From the NCBI GenBank assembly GCA_946811185.2, contig OX328096.1:63820845-63884844 (forward strand): 64,000 nucleotides of DNA. Direction: 5' to 3'. Positions 10,937-21,248 of the stretch are shown in pieces. This DNA is from Hippopus hippopus. Its lineage: Eukaryota > Mollusca > Bivalvia > Cardiida > Cardiidae. The translations under genes were made by a program, and so were the position numbers. Below the pieces are notes generated by a model. It searched no databases and was not told the DNA's origin. It saw only the letters and a list, made by a program, of their open reading frames with translations. Each line of letters begins with the position of its first letter. Within the stretch, counting starts at the first letter, position 1.

Positions 10937-11388
10937 CCCTTTACCCAACAATCCCAAATTTTAAAAACCTTTACCCACTATTGCGAGGTAACGCTGTTTG
11001 GCAGCATTTTCTCTTTCTCGCCACAATGTTTTCACAGAAAAATCCAAAAATTTGAGCCGCATTTAACTTTTCCATCTCCAGATGAGCTATGCTCTGGCAA
11101 AAGAGGGCTTAATGTATTTCCATGATGCAGTATACTATACAAGACTTCACATTATAATGGATTGATAATATCCATTTTCTCTTACAAATGATGAAATCAT
11201 TAGGTAATATGGTCCTTGTACATGCAGAAAATTGACCAAAAGCAGAAAGTTTCCGCCCAGGTCAGCCTCTGCAGGCTGACCTGGGTTGATCCTTTTAGCA
11301 GACGCATTAAGCCCCCTTTTCACAAAGCATGGTTCAAATGCTTTTCAATGGACAAAGCTAAAATTCTGTCATTTGCAAAAAACGTTAT
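10937..11388 (+). mobile_element. TTAA palindromic MITE interrupted by another element
   Basis: Left part 10937-11082 ends in GAGCCGCATTTAACTTTTCC. The continuation GCTTTTCAATGGACAAAGC resumes at 11340 after the element at 11083-11336. The order matches the family consensus, so the second element landed inside this one. Confidence 0.7.
11083..11336 (+). mobile_element. GAGCCATGC-family TIR element nested in a TTAA MITE
   Basis: TGAGCTATGCTCTGGC to CACAAAGCATGGTTCA. It contains CCCAGGTCAGCC/GGCTGACCTGGG at about 11257-11285. Confidence 0.8.
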
Positions 11389-11429
11389 CTACCTGAACCA
11401 TTGAGTTTTATTACATCTTTGATAAAAAC

Positions 11430-11545
11430 ATCTAAGAGAAACATTGTTGGAAAGAAAGAAAATACTGGTACTGCACTTTCTCCTTTTTTCACAAAGGTTT
11501 CTACCCTTTCAAAGACAAAACTTACAAAGTTCCATCCCCAAGTCC
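11430..11545 (+). mobile_element. TTAA palindromic MITE, fragment
   Basis: Core ACATTGTTGGAAAGAAAG...CACAAAGGTTTCTACCC only; terminal arms are not preserved. Confidence 0.55.
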
Positions 11546-11589
11546 TTTCAATATAGACCAATCGTAGAATTTGTGGTCTATTCAAGAGT

Positions 11590-11808
11590 TGATTCTTTAC
11601 CAAACCATTTTTTGACTAATCCAAATTGACAGCATTTGCGGACAACAAATCAAATGCAGCTAAAATGATGAGATTTATTGTTGAAAGGGTAGAAAACGTT
11701 GTAAGAAATGGGGAAATTAGAAAATGCTGGTCACCAATATTTTTTTCTTTTTCCACCATGTTTTCATAATCCTTTTTTTCCTCAGGGTTGTTAAATATTT
11801 TACCCTTT
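11590..11808 (-). mobile_element. TTAA palindromic MITE, reverse
   Basis: GATTCTTTACCAAACC end, AGCATTTGCGGACAACAAAT arm, core 11691-11770, CTCAGGGTTGTTAAA arm. It abuts the next copy at TTTACCC. Confidence 0.75.
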
Positions 11809-12000
11809 ACCGAACAATCCTGTGTTTTCACTACCCCTTTTGTGGAAAAGAAGAAAAGGCCGGTAAGCAATATTTTCTCTTTTTCCAACAATTATCTACC
11901 TTGGCAAAACACTGGTTAGTTTGCACTACTTTCAAAACTGGTCGTATGAAGTCGTTTCAATTTGGTAGGGTCTAAAATTTGTTGTTTGGGAAAAGGGTAT
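11809..12000 (+). mobile_element. TTAA palindromic MITE, forward
   Basis: CCCTTTACCGAACAATCCTG end directly joined to the preceding reverse copy; decayed core; right end TTGTTTGGGAAAAGGG. Confidence 0.7.
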
Positions 12001-12186
12001 TTTAATTGGTCACATGACTTGTAGTCTACACATAAAACAAGCTTTGTGCTGTCTTCAGTAGGCAACCTAGATAAAAATTATAATGTATAGAAAATTGGTG
12101 AAGAACAAATTTTAACACTGAATTCAATTTGAGCAAACCCCTGCATATCTATACAAAAAATGATCAATACAAAATGTCACCTGTTC

Positions 12187-12402
12187 AACCCTTTACCGAA
12201 TGACAAAATTTGAGACTTGTCCAATTTGAAAACTTTTGCACACGAAAAATTAAACGTGACTCAAATGAGTTTTGTCTGTGAGGGGCAGAAAACATTATGA
12301 GAAAATGAGAAAATGCTGGCTACCAGCATTTTCCCCTTTTCCCATAATGTTTTCAAATGGCCCCTTTCTCAGGGTCGTTAAAGCTCTGAATTGTGTAATA
12401 AA
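12187..12402 (-). mobile_element. TTAA palindromic MITE, reverse
   Basis: CCCTTTACCGAATGACAAAA end and a core at 12288-12356 with AAATGCTGGCTACCAGCATT at its centre. Confidence 0.85.
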
Positions 12403-12403
12403 G

Positions 12404-12735
12404 GACTAGCTGTTTACCCTATGACAAAATCTGACTCTTCAATTTTGAAAACATTTGCTGATGACATTAACTCTTTACCAAACGACAAAATTGTAGACTT
12501 GGCCAAATTGAAAGCATTTGCAGATGACAAAATAAATGTGGCTCAAAAATTGAAATTTGTTTTGGGAAGAATAGAAAACATTGTGGGAAAAGGAGAAAAT
12601 GCTGGTTACCAGCATTTTCTCCTTTTCCCACAATGTTTTCAAAAGGCTTCTTTCTCAGGGTCGTTAAAAGTCGGAATTGTATGGTAAAGAGTTAAATGTA
12701 GCAAATATGATTTGATTTGTCTACTAATGTACAAA
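12404..12735 (-). mobile_element. TTAA palindromic MITE, outer copy of a self-nest
   Basis: Left part TTTACCCTATGACAAAATC to GCTGATGACA (12404-12466). The consensus continues at 12697 as TTAAATGTAGCAAATATGAT. The interruption is the copy at 12467-12700. Confidence 0.85.
12467..12700 (-). mobile_element. TTAA palindromic MITE, inner copy of a self-nest
   Basis: Complete copy from TTAACTCTTTACCAAACG to GGTAAAGAGTTAA. The core at about 12577-12645 is a near-perfect palindrome centred on CTGGTTACCAG. Flanking TTAA on both sides is the target duplication of the outer copy's internal AAATTAAATG. Confidence 0.92.
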
Positions 12736-13818
12736 CAGGGTTTCAAGTGCCCTTCTGCAAAAAAGTACGGAAAAAGTAGGGATAAAACTTTTGAAAAAGT
12801 AGTGGAAAAAATAGGGATTATAAGGAAGAAAAAATAGGGATAGTAGGACTTATTTAGAACTTAGTGTATTTTTCATCAACGATTATGAAGAATTTACCAC
12901 CTAAATACATATTTCACTACTTTATGTAAATATACTTGCTCTTTATACATCAGGCATCATCTAAGTACAGATAAAACTCATAGCATACCAACAGGAGTAT
13001 CCTTACAAAGATAGTGAGGCGTGAAAAGGGTTAGCTAAATATCACCATGAATTCCGCCTGGAACCACATGTGCCTTTAGTAAAGATGTTCTGAAACATAA
13101 CTACAGCCCAGAGTAAGAAAACGCTTTCTCATGGGTGAAAGTTACAAAAACTGAAATTACTTTACTTATCTATTTATCTGCTAGGGGCCAGGGGCTGGTA
13201 GGGCCCCTTATGGGTTTAAGGCAACGCCATGGCTGGATGTCCAGGGGTCCAGGGGGCTCTGGAAGTTTCAGAAAAATTGCATTTTTATTCATGTTAAAGC
13301 CCTTTTCCTGACACCCTCACTTCAAAAAGGCTTCAAGTGTTTTCACTCTCAACTTTCAGTTAACATACAACTTAGGTGAAATTGGAAGCCTTAGAAATGT
13401 GCCATCAAACCTTACATTACTGAATATGTTAAGTCTATGCCATAGTCAAGTAGACAGGCCAGTCAAAGCAAATTTTAGGCTGTATCAACCAGATGCTTTC
13501 ACTTGACAATAATAGGAGAATGTGTATCCAAGATCAGACTGCAAAGAAAGTAGTCTGATCTTGATATAAATTAAGCACAAGGTTGTGGCCAGCACCAGGA
13601 AGGTTTAGCGTACTATTCATAACAATATTGCATAACATTGATTCCAAACTTGTTGAAATGGAAACACCATTTTCATCTAAATTTAATCCATCCTTGTACA
13701 AATACATCTTTTTTACCCTCACAGAGTGGACTAATTTTCTAATAACTATACATTCTGTAAAAATGTGCAGTATCAGTGACTAACAATTGCTCCTTTTCCA
13801 ACAGAGGTGCGATATTAT
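12736..13818. other. Unassigned region
   Basis: 12740-12850 is a purine-rich imperfect repeat (GAAAAAGTAGGGATA-type units). 13190-13270 has a short GC-rich patch, GGGGCTGGTAGGGCCCC. 13515-13570 has a GATCAGACTGCA...GTCTGATCTTGAT inverted pair of the small dispersed family. No gene signal. Confidence 0.4.
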
Positions 13819-14025
13819 TAACTCTCTCTTAATCAGATGACAAAATTTTAAAGTGGTCCAAATTGAAAGCATTTGAAGATGAAAGAGTACATGCTCACAT
13901 GACAGAATGAGTTTTCCAAAGGATAGAAAACATAGTAGTAAAAGGAGAAAATGCTGGTTATCAACATGCTGTCTTTTTCCCACTTTGCTTTCATAAGCCT
14001 TTTTTCTCAGGGTAGTTAAAACATA
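13819..14025 (-). mobile_element. TTAA palindromic MITE, reverse
   Basis: TTAACTCTCTCTTAATCAG end, GGTCCAAATTGAAAGCATTT arm, core 13925-13990, CTCAGGGTAGTTAAAAC arm. Confidence 0.8.
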
Positions 14026-14226
14026 CATGTATTTTTGTCACCTGGAAAATCAGAATACTTTTAACTTGGGACCTACATTATTCAAGACAGTAAACAAAAT
14101 AAAACATTGTATGACTTTAACATTAGAAAAATGGAAATCCTACCAATTCTGATTATATGATAAAAACAAAAATCATATTTTATAAATATCAACGAAATAC
14201 AATTTCACGTGCCTTTCATCTACTCA

Positions 14227-14455
14227 TTAACCCTTTACCGCACAATGCCGACTTTTTATGACCCTGGAAGAGAAGCCTTTTGAAAACATTGTGGGAAAAG
14301 GAGAAAATGCTGGTAACCAGCATTTTCTCCTTTTCCCATAGTGTTTTCATCCCTATCAAAGAAAAATTGCACCATTTGAGCCACACTGAAATTGTTGTCT
14401 GCAAGTGCTTTGAATTTGGACAAGGCTAAAATTTTGTCGTCTTGTAAAGGGTTAA
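14227..14455 (+). mobile_element. TTAA palindromic MITE, forward, complete
   Basis: Bounded by TTAA on both sides: TTAACCCTTTACCGCACA and CTTGTAAAGGGTTAA. The core 14279-14347 is almost perfectly palindromic. It shares its right TTAA with the next copy. Confidence 0.9.
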
Positions 14456-14660
14456 ACTCTTCATCAGACCACAAATTAAAAGCCTTTGCAGACGACAAAT
14501 TAAAAATGGCCCAAATTATGGATTTTTTTTCATTTTGAAAGGGTAAAAAACATTGTGGGGAATGGAGAAAATGGTTCTTATCAGTATTTTCTCCTTTTCC
14601 CAAAAAGCTTTTTTTCCTCAGGGTCATGAAAACACCTTACTCTTGGTAAAGAGTTTAACT
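14452..14660 (-). mobile_element. TTAA palindromic MITE, reverse, sharing a TTAA junction
   Basis: TTAAACTCTTCATCAGACC to TTGGTAAAGAGTTTAAC. Tail-to-tail with the forward copy at 14227. Confidence 0.8.
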
Positions 14661-14955
14661 GTACTCGTATTTTGTAGACCACAAGCACATCTCCAGAAAA
14701 TTAATAAAGCACATGTAACTAATATCACCTCAGTATCAAAAACTCTTCTATTAAACCTTAAAAAGCTCATTTGGACTTTTTCAAAACTTTCAATCTAAAT
14801 CATCCAAAAATGTCCACTGCCCAAAATGTCTACACACAAACAACAGGGCTATGAAAATACCTTGGGCTTTCTTCAAAAGTGCCATCAACAAAGACATCTC
14901 AGGTGGTAATGAATCTATTATGTTAATGCTTCAATCACATACATGTACATATAAA

Positions 14956-15189
14956 TGATCCATGCTCTATAAAAAGGGGGCTTAATACATCTGCAAAAAG
15001 TATCGACCCATCTCAGCCTGTGCAATCCATGCTATTTGTCAATTTTATGCCTGTCCACAGACCATTCTACCCCTATATCCAGTAAATCATTGGACTAAAT
15101 GGATTTTACGGATCCAATTATATGATGTCTTGCATGGTATAATGCATTACGGAGATGCATTAAGCCCTCCTTTGCAAGAGCATGGCTCA
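14956..15189 (+). mobile_element. GAGCCATGC-family TIR element, internally deleted
   Basis: TGATCCATGCTCTATAAAAA to AGAGCATGGCTCA. The usual GC-rich hairpin around 15022-15035 is shortened. Confidence 0.8.
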
Positions 15190-15448
15190 AATTCAATTAA
15201 AAGAATAATAGAAAAATACCTTTTCCTTTAAATGAAAAATATGGGGACTATTTCTCTATCCATGACACCACATACATCACCTTCAACCTTTTCAAACTAT
15301 CTTTGGCTAACAAATTACAAAATAAAGCCTTATAAAGCAAGGTTCATTTTCAGTCCTATCTTGGATATACATGTACATAGTTGTTACCTTGTTTGATAAT
15401 GTGACAAAGGTAATAAACTAGCAATAGTTAGTTTTTTTTTTTTTCACT

Positions 15449-15600
15449 TAACCCTTTTTCTTGCAGTCCTGAGTTTTAACAGCCCTGAAAATTAAGGCTT
15501 TTGAAAACATTGTTGGAAAAGGTGACCAGCATTTTCTCCATTTCCCACAATATTTTCTACCATGGACAAACACTGTCATTTAAAAAATATTTGAATTGTT
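15449..15600 (+). mobile_element. TTAA palindromic MITE, forward, shortened core
   Basis: TTAACCCTTTTTCTTGCAG end, GAAAACATTGTTGGAAAAGG, and a core with the left half of the hairpin deleted. Confidence 0.7.
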
Positions 15601-15639
15601 AACTGTAAAATCCGTCATCATGGACAAGTCAATAAATTT

Positions 15640-15866
15640 GCCATGTGGTAAGACAACAAACTGTCAGACTTGTCCAAACTGAAGGCAATCAAGAAAACAA
15701 ATTCGGTACAACTTACATGATTAAAATTTTCTTTGAAAGATCAGAAAACGTAAGGAAGAAAGGAGAAAATGCTGTTAATCAGCATTTTCTCCTTTTCTCA
15801 CAACATTTTCAAAAATTTCTTTTTCAAAGGGTTGTCAAAACTCTTGGCTGTGTGGTATACGGTTAA
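15640..15866 (-). mobile_element. TTAA palindromic MITE, reverse
   Basis: TGTGGTAAGACAACAAACTG end, core 15748-15812, GTGTGGTATACGGTTAA end. Confidence 0.8.
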
Positions 15867-16004
15867 CTCATAAATTTTAACGAGGCAAACTTGAGGCAGA
15901 AAACTCTTAAAAAAAAAAAAAACTTGTAAAAGATGGATAATCAACATAATTTAAGGCTGTAACACATGAATACAACATTCAGGCAAAAAGAGAAATTTCT
16001 TGTT

Positions 16005-16175
16005 GCAATAATTTTCTACTTTTATGGGTTTCCCTTTTGATAGTTACCAGCTAGTCTGAGTTTGAAGCAAATATCTTCAGTAATGACAGAGATGTTATAA
16101 AATGTCAAAGTTTTTGCAAGACAACAGGGCTTTGACAATAACGACGTTTTCTTCTAAAACAGCAGAGCTAAAAAT
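16005..16175 (+). repeat. Dispersed repeat with TACCAGCTAGTCTGAGTTTG motif
   Basis: The order GGGTTTCCCTTTTGATAG, AGTCTGAGTTTGAAGCAAAT, CAGTAATGACAGAGATG and AGGGCTTTGACAATAACG recurs at 29052, 30405, 33173 and 58785. No ORF or terminal repeats recognised. Confidence 0.65.
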
Positions 16176-16398
16176 TAACCCTCTACCAGACAACAAAACT
16201 TTAGTATAACCAAAAGCATTTTGCTGACAACAAATCAAATGTAGCTTAAGGTTTTTTTTTTTGTCTTACTGTGGTTGAAAACTTTGTGGCAGAAGGAGAA
16301 AATGTTGGTAACCAGCATTTTCTCCTTTTTCCACTATGTTTTCAAAAGCCATTTTGCCACAGAATGTTCAAACATGGGATTGTTTGGCAAAGGGTTAA
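16175..16398 (-). mobile_element. TTAA palindromic MITE, reverse, complete ends
   Basis: TTAACCCTCTACCAGACAAC to GGCAAAGGGTTAA; hairpin core 16280-16345. Confidence 0.88.
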
Positions 16399-16611
16399 AG
16401 TAAAAGAAAAGCAAGGCACCAAAGATGTATATATTCAATTAATTATAGCTGTCTATAATTGATATTTATTTCATCACAAGTTCAAAGAAATATTGTATGG
16501 TAAGAACAACTTGAATTAATTACATGTACTACTGCAGAAAGGGAAGACCAAGATTAGATTACACAGAATTGAGCTGTCAGATCTTGATCTAAACTTTCCA
16601 ATATATAGCCT

Positions 16612-17101
16612 CGAGTGTCCGTATTCCAACATAATGAAATGAAGAATTTAGACAGGAACATGAGCTAGAAATTACTTGCCTTCATAAAAAAATAATTTCT
16701 GATGAATTTCATGAAAAAAAAAATAACTTAGATAGTAATTTCCATGTTCAATATGCATAAATGAACAAACATGCCGTCGGCCTTCTTGAGCAAACATGGC
16801 GTGACCTAATTCTGGTAACTCAGTAGTATTTGTAGCATAAAGTCGTAGAATTTTGCATTTTTCGTGAAGGAACACTATTTAGATATAAGAAAAATGATGT
16901 CAATTTCTTTTAAATCAGATGATTGATTGATTTTTAAAAGTATTTGTCTGGTATTTAGCTGAAATTCAAGGGCAATAAAACGTTCGATTGTTGGTAAGGG
17001 TTACGAGCAGACATACCGTGTGACATCATCAAACTATGAGCTTTACGAGATGTAAACAAAAAATCACCGGTTCAAGGACACTCACAGAATAAGGGCACTC
17101 G
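16612..17101. mobile_element. CGAGTG-TIR element, copy 1
   Basis: Terminal inverted repeats CGAGTGTCCGTATTCC and GAATAAGGGCACTCG. The whole 490 bp recurs in inverse orientation at 62996-63493. Both copies can read TELPELGHA-like residues, but the copies differ by indels and neither keeps a long ORF. No target duplication is evident. Confidence 0.75.
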
Positions 17102-17474
17102 ACGATACCTTTAGGCTATAATCTGATCTTACCCACTAATCTTAAACAGTCCATTTCAATTTTTAACCTATTATTAAACAATCCTGAGTTTTAAAATCCT
17201 GAAAGGCCCAGAAGCGGCCAAAAAAAAGATATGGGTCTTTAAATGAATGAATTAATTTTAAAACCAGGTTAAAAATAAGCAAAAGATAGAGTGATTCGTA
17301 AACTTTTTACTGGTCATAAAATCCATTTTTTTTACCAGCAACGAAAACTTGGACTGACAGTGCAATAATAGATTGTCATCTTCACAATAATTTCCATGTT
17401 TTTAAATTATATGATCTAAACTTAAATCCAATTTAACACCTGCATTGTTCACTTTTGGCTGCTACTGGGCCTGT

Positions 17475-17930
17475 AAGAAAGCCATCTCTTGAAAACTATG
17501 AGGGAAGAGAAGAAAATGCATGTAACAAAAATTTTCTTCTTTTTCTACAAAGTTTCTTAGTCTTTCACATACAAATTCAATCATTTGAGCCACATTTCAT
17601 TAATGAGCCATGCTCTGGCAAAAGGGGGCTTAATGCATCTCCGTAATCCATCATACCAAGAAAGCCATCACATACTTATGGATCCATAATAGCCACTTTT
17701 TTTAACAACCGACTCAATCATGAGGTAGACTGATTCTTTGACATGCAGAAAATCGACCAATAGCGAAAAGTTTCGGCCCAGGTCAGCCTGCGCGGACTGC
17801 GCAGGCTGACCTGGGTCGAAACTTTTCGCAGATGCATTAAGCCCCCTTTTCACAGAGCGTGGATCATTTGTTGTCTTTAAATACTAAAAAAATTGGCAAG
17901 TCCAAAATATCGTCATCTGGTAAAAGATTA
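17475..17930 (+). mobile_element. TTAA palindromic MITE interrupted by another element
   Basis: Left part 17475-17603 ends GAGCCACATTTCAT; right part 17867-17930 resumes TTGTTGTCTTTAAATAC and ends CATCTGGTAAAAGATTA. Together they follow the family consensus. Confidence 0.75.
17604..17866 (+). mobile_element. GAGCCATGC-family TIR element nested in a TTAA MITE
   Basis: TGAGCCATGCTCTGGC to CACAGAGCGTGGATCA. Its internal hairpin CCCAGGTCAGCCTGCGCGG/GCGCAGGCTGACCTGGG (about 17780-17815) is nearly perfect. Confidence 0.88.
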
Positions 17931-18080
17931 TTTATTCCAAGTTTTAATGACCCTGAAAGAGAAGGCTTTTGAAAACATTGTGGGAAAGAAAGAAAGTGCT
18001 GGTAACTAGCATTTTCTCTGTTTCCCGATAGACTTCTTTATCAGGATCGTTAAAGCTCGGGATTGTGTGTTCAAAAGTTA
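17931..18080. mobile_element. TTAA palindromic MITE, symmetric recombinant
   Basis: Both arms are of the CCAAGTTTTAATGACCC type (17937 and, inverted, 18040-18062), so the copy is a full mirror image and not the usual asymmetric form. Confidence 0.65.
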
Positions 18081-18104
18081 AATATAATAGTGGTTATATT
18101 TTAC

Positions 18105-18284
18105 AAAACCAAACGAATCAATGTTTTTACAACCCTGAGAAGGAAGGCTTTCAGAAAACATTGTGGGAAAAGGAGAAAATGCTGATAACCAGTATTTTCT
18201 CCTTTTCACATAATTTCCTCTACCCTTACAAAGCATATTCCAGCATTTGATCCATGCTTAATTTGTTGTCTGTAAATTCTTTAA
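18105..18284 (+). mobile_element. TTAA palindromic MITE, forward
   Basis: TTTTTACAACCCTGAGAAGG arm, core 18150-18217, right arm TTGTTGTCTGTAAATTC running into the next copy. Confidence 0.75.
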
Positions 18285-18511
18285 CTCATTTACACATGAC
18301 AATACTTTCAGACTTGTCCAAATTCAAAGAATATGCAAATGACAAATCTAGGGCAGCTAAAATGAAGAAACTTGCCTTCAATAGAGTAAAAAGCATTGTG
18401 GGAAAAGAAGAAATTCTGGTTACCAGCATTTTCTTCTTTTCCCACTATATTTCTTTGAGCTGTTTTTCTCAAGTTCCTTAAAACTGGTGATCGTGTGGTA
18501 ATGGGGTCAAA
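18281..18511 (-). mobile_element. TTAA palindromic MITE, reverse
   Basis: TTAACTCATTTACACATGAC end, AGACTTGTCCAAATTCAAAG arm, core 18393-18455, GTGTGGTAATGGGGTCAA end. It appears fused at TTAA to the preceding forward copy. Confidence 0.8.
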
Positions 18512-18549
18512 TATGGGCAAGTTTAAACATTCGCTGTCTGGTCAAATAA

Positions 18550-18768
18550 TACCTGTTTACCACACGTTTTACACTAGTCCATTTGAAAAGTATTTACAGA
18601 CAACAAATACAATTTGACTAAAAAGATGGCAGTTCTCTTTGAAAGAGTAGAAACATTGTGGACAAGGAGGAAATCCTGCTTAACAGCATTTCCGCTTTTT
18701 CCCATGAAGTTTTCAAGTCTTGTTCCTCTGGGTCATTTAAACTTACGATTATTTGGTGAAGAGTTAAA
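18550..18768 (-). mobile_element. TTAA palindromic MITE, reverse
   Basis: CTGTTTACCACACG end, TATTTACAGACAACAAAT arm, core 18648-18712, GGTGAAGAGTTAA end. Confidence 0.8.
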
Positions 18769-18771
18769 CCA

Positions 18772-18970
18772 GGGTCCATATTCACCCACCACTCTAAAGA
18801 ATATTTGTCTTAGTCTCCAGAATTGTCTAAATTTGAAAGTAACACAACTTCTGATTGGCTAAACCATATGGTTTAGCCAATCAGAAGTTATGTTACTTTC
18901 AAATTTAGGAAATCTCAGATATAAAAATTATAGAATATTCTTAAGAATGTTTGGTGAATACGGATCATGG
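18772..18970. mobile_element. Palindromic MITE with GATTGGCTAAACCATATGG centre
   Basis: Near-complete inverted repeat. CTAAATTTGAAAGTAACACA (about 18827) pairs with TGTTACTTTCAAATTTAG (about 18891), meeting at ACCATATGGT. Ends resemble TCCATATTCACC/GGTGAATACGGA. Other copies: 26095, 53345, 56590, 56815 and 58455. Confidence 0.8.
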
Positions 18971-19289
18971 TACTGAACAAGGGACACATTTAAAATATCA
19001 TGCTACAGTTCCAGAGGTGATCGTAGAGACATTGATGTTATCACAAAAATCAAGGCAGCTCATTATGGATCTTTGTTGCTAATCTTTTCACTTTGTTCAG
19101 CTTTTGGTCTGAAAAAATATAAATCTCAAAATACATCTATAATACAAATTATGGTATCTGTGTGTATTTGTTTAAATAGCAATTCATAACAATTACACTT
19201 TCAACTTTCTTTCTGCCTTAGGTAATAAGAGCAACAATTCACATATTTGCTTCTTCCAAGGATTTCACTTTATTTATTTGGTGTTTACT

Positions 19290-19590
19290 GCCATTTTCAA
19301 AATTATATCAGTCTATTTTCAAAATTATATCAGTTACATTGTGGCAGCAAATGCACTTATCCATGCTTTCCTGGAATTTCTTTTATCAGTACTTTTGCAA
19401 ATCATTCTTCCCAAGCGACTGGTTGCTTCCCACATAACCATCTTCAGAACAATGATCAGCAGTGAGAGAGGAATGAATCTTGTTGCAATGACTATAGTCA
19501 ATCTTCGCAGAGAGAAATCAGCTGAGCTGAATTTTAAACCAGTGACCTGGTTTCAAGTCCTGTATACTACCCGACTAAGCTATCATGTAC
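19290..19590 (-). mobile_element. tRNA-derived SINE, second type, old copy
   Basis: Aligns with 37330-37650 and 45545-45805: GCACTTATCCATGCTTTCC, ACAATGATCAGCAGTGAGAG, and a decayed B-box side at GACCTGGTTTCAAGTCC. It includes a 20-bp internal duplication TTTTCAAAATTATATCAGT. Confidence 0.65.
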
Positions 19591-19649
19591 CCCCCATATG
19601 TTTCACAAGTACAAGGTTTGGCTCTGCAGTGCCTTGCCCAGAGGAAAAC

Positions 19650-19844
19650 GACTCGGAGAAAGAAGCCTTTTGAAAATACTGTGAGAAAAGAAGAAAATGC
19701 TGGTAACCAGCATTTTCCCCTTCTCCCACAATGTTTTCTTCTCTATAAAAGACAAGTTCCACCATTTGAGCCATATGTAAATTGTCGTCTGCAAATGTTT
19801 TCAATTTGGAAAAGTCTACATTTTTGTCATCTTATGAAGAGTTA
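19650..19844 (+). mobile_element. TTAA palindromic MITE, forward
   Basis: GAGAAAGAAGCCTTTTG arm, core 19668-19738, TTGTCGTCTGCAAATG arm, end CTTATGAAGAGTTAA. Confidence 0.8.
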
Positions 19845-20131
19845 ACTCTTTACCAATCAAACAAATTTTTCTCAACAAGAATACATACTCAGCTTTCTAC
19901 CCTAAAGTAATTGTTGAAAAAGCCCATTGGTCTTCATTTTCAATAGGATTCAAGAACTTGATAATACATAAAAAGTCCGAAAGAACTGGATTCAAAATAC
20001 ATATACACACTTTGTTAGAAGATATTTTGATGTCAAATCACATTTTTTTTTGCTATACAGTGGAACCCCACTATAACGCTGTCGTCGGGAGCCACGACCT
20101 ACAACAGCGTTATATCCGGGTGAAGTATATA

Positions 20132-20160
20132 ACGCTGGACCCCCCCACACACACACACTA
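20132..20160. repeat. C-run followed by an (AC)n microsatellite
   Basis: CCCCCCC followed by about nine AC units. Confidence 0.75.
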
Positions 20161-21030
20161 CCCGCGATCCATCCGCGGACCATTACAAGAACTATGGCAT
20201 CAATTAATTGCTATTATTCGCCAATATATTCAGAATAAAATAGTAATTTCCTGGTTATTATGGAAATCAACATTTTGAACAAGTCAGGGTAGCCAAAATA
20301 ATAAGTTTTAATTTGGGGAGTGTGTCAAAAATGACAAGGGCAAAGTCTTGCAAATTTACACATAGTAGCGGTTGAGCTAGATCTAGTTCAAATACTTAGA
20401 CATAGACATGCATATTTACGTTGAAACATTTATTTATTGGGCATTTTACAATTTTTTTTTTCCAAACGATTCCCAGTTAGTTCTATTACCAAAACTGTTC
20501 ATTCAAACATCGGTACAGGTACGTAAAAGAACTTCGTTTACCTTTAGGATCATGTTTACTAGAAATTATTCAGCCGCTGTTCAGCTGAATTACAGCCTAG
20601 TTCATTCAGAAATCAAATAAAACGCTATCATCTTGGATTGCAGAGAGTGCCGCCGCCATGTTTTTCAATCATGCTGACGATTGCATAACAAACCCTAATC
20701 GACCATGACTAACGGAATCTTTTTTAATAATCAAACGAAACAAGACCCGATGTACATGATGAAAGTCAAAATGTAAAACGTGCGTAGGGGTCTATAAATT
20801 AGACTACGATAGAGGGATCTAAACTGTTTGTAATATAGATCTTGTACGGACGGGTTGTCAATCTTGAAATAAACGGATCTTAAATATGATCTTACCTTGT
20901 TTAGGCATAACAAAAGTAGCTTTCTACGAAAACGCTTTGGTCATAGTTCAGCTGCGGATGATATAGATCAAAGATCAGACTGCACATTCTTTTAAGTCTG
21001 ATGTTTATCTACACCGGCCGCAAAGACTTT

Positions 21031-21248
21031 AACCCTTTACCACACTTTCAAGACCCTGAGAAAGACAGTTTTTGAAAAGCATGTGGAAAAGAGGAGAAGA
21101 TTCTGGAAATCAGCATTTTCTCCATTCACCACATTGTTTCTACCCTACCATGAACGAATTTCAAATTTGGTTTGTTGTTTGTTTTTTTTGTCGTCTGCAA
21201 ATGCTCTGAATTCGAACATGTCTAAAATTTTGTAGTTTGGTAAATAGT
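21031..21248 (+). mobile_element. TTAA palindromic MITE, forward
   Basis: TTAACCCTTTACCACACTTTC end, weakened core 21070-21145, TGTCGTCTGCAAATGC arm, right end TAGTTTGGTAAATAG. Confidence 0.8.

Noticed and set aside
14256..14627. ORFs of 60-130 codons rich in [18 protein letters not shown]
   Set aside because: These repeat dozens of times because they are translations of the palindromic MITE core, on both strands. Not a protein family.
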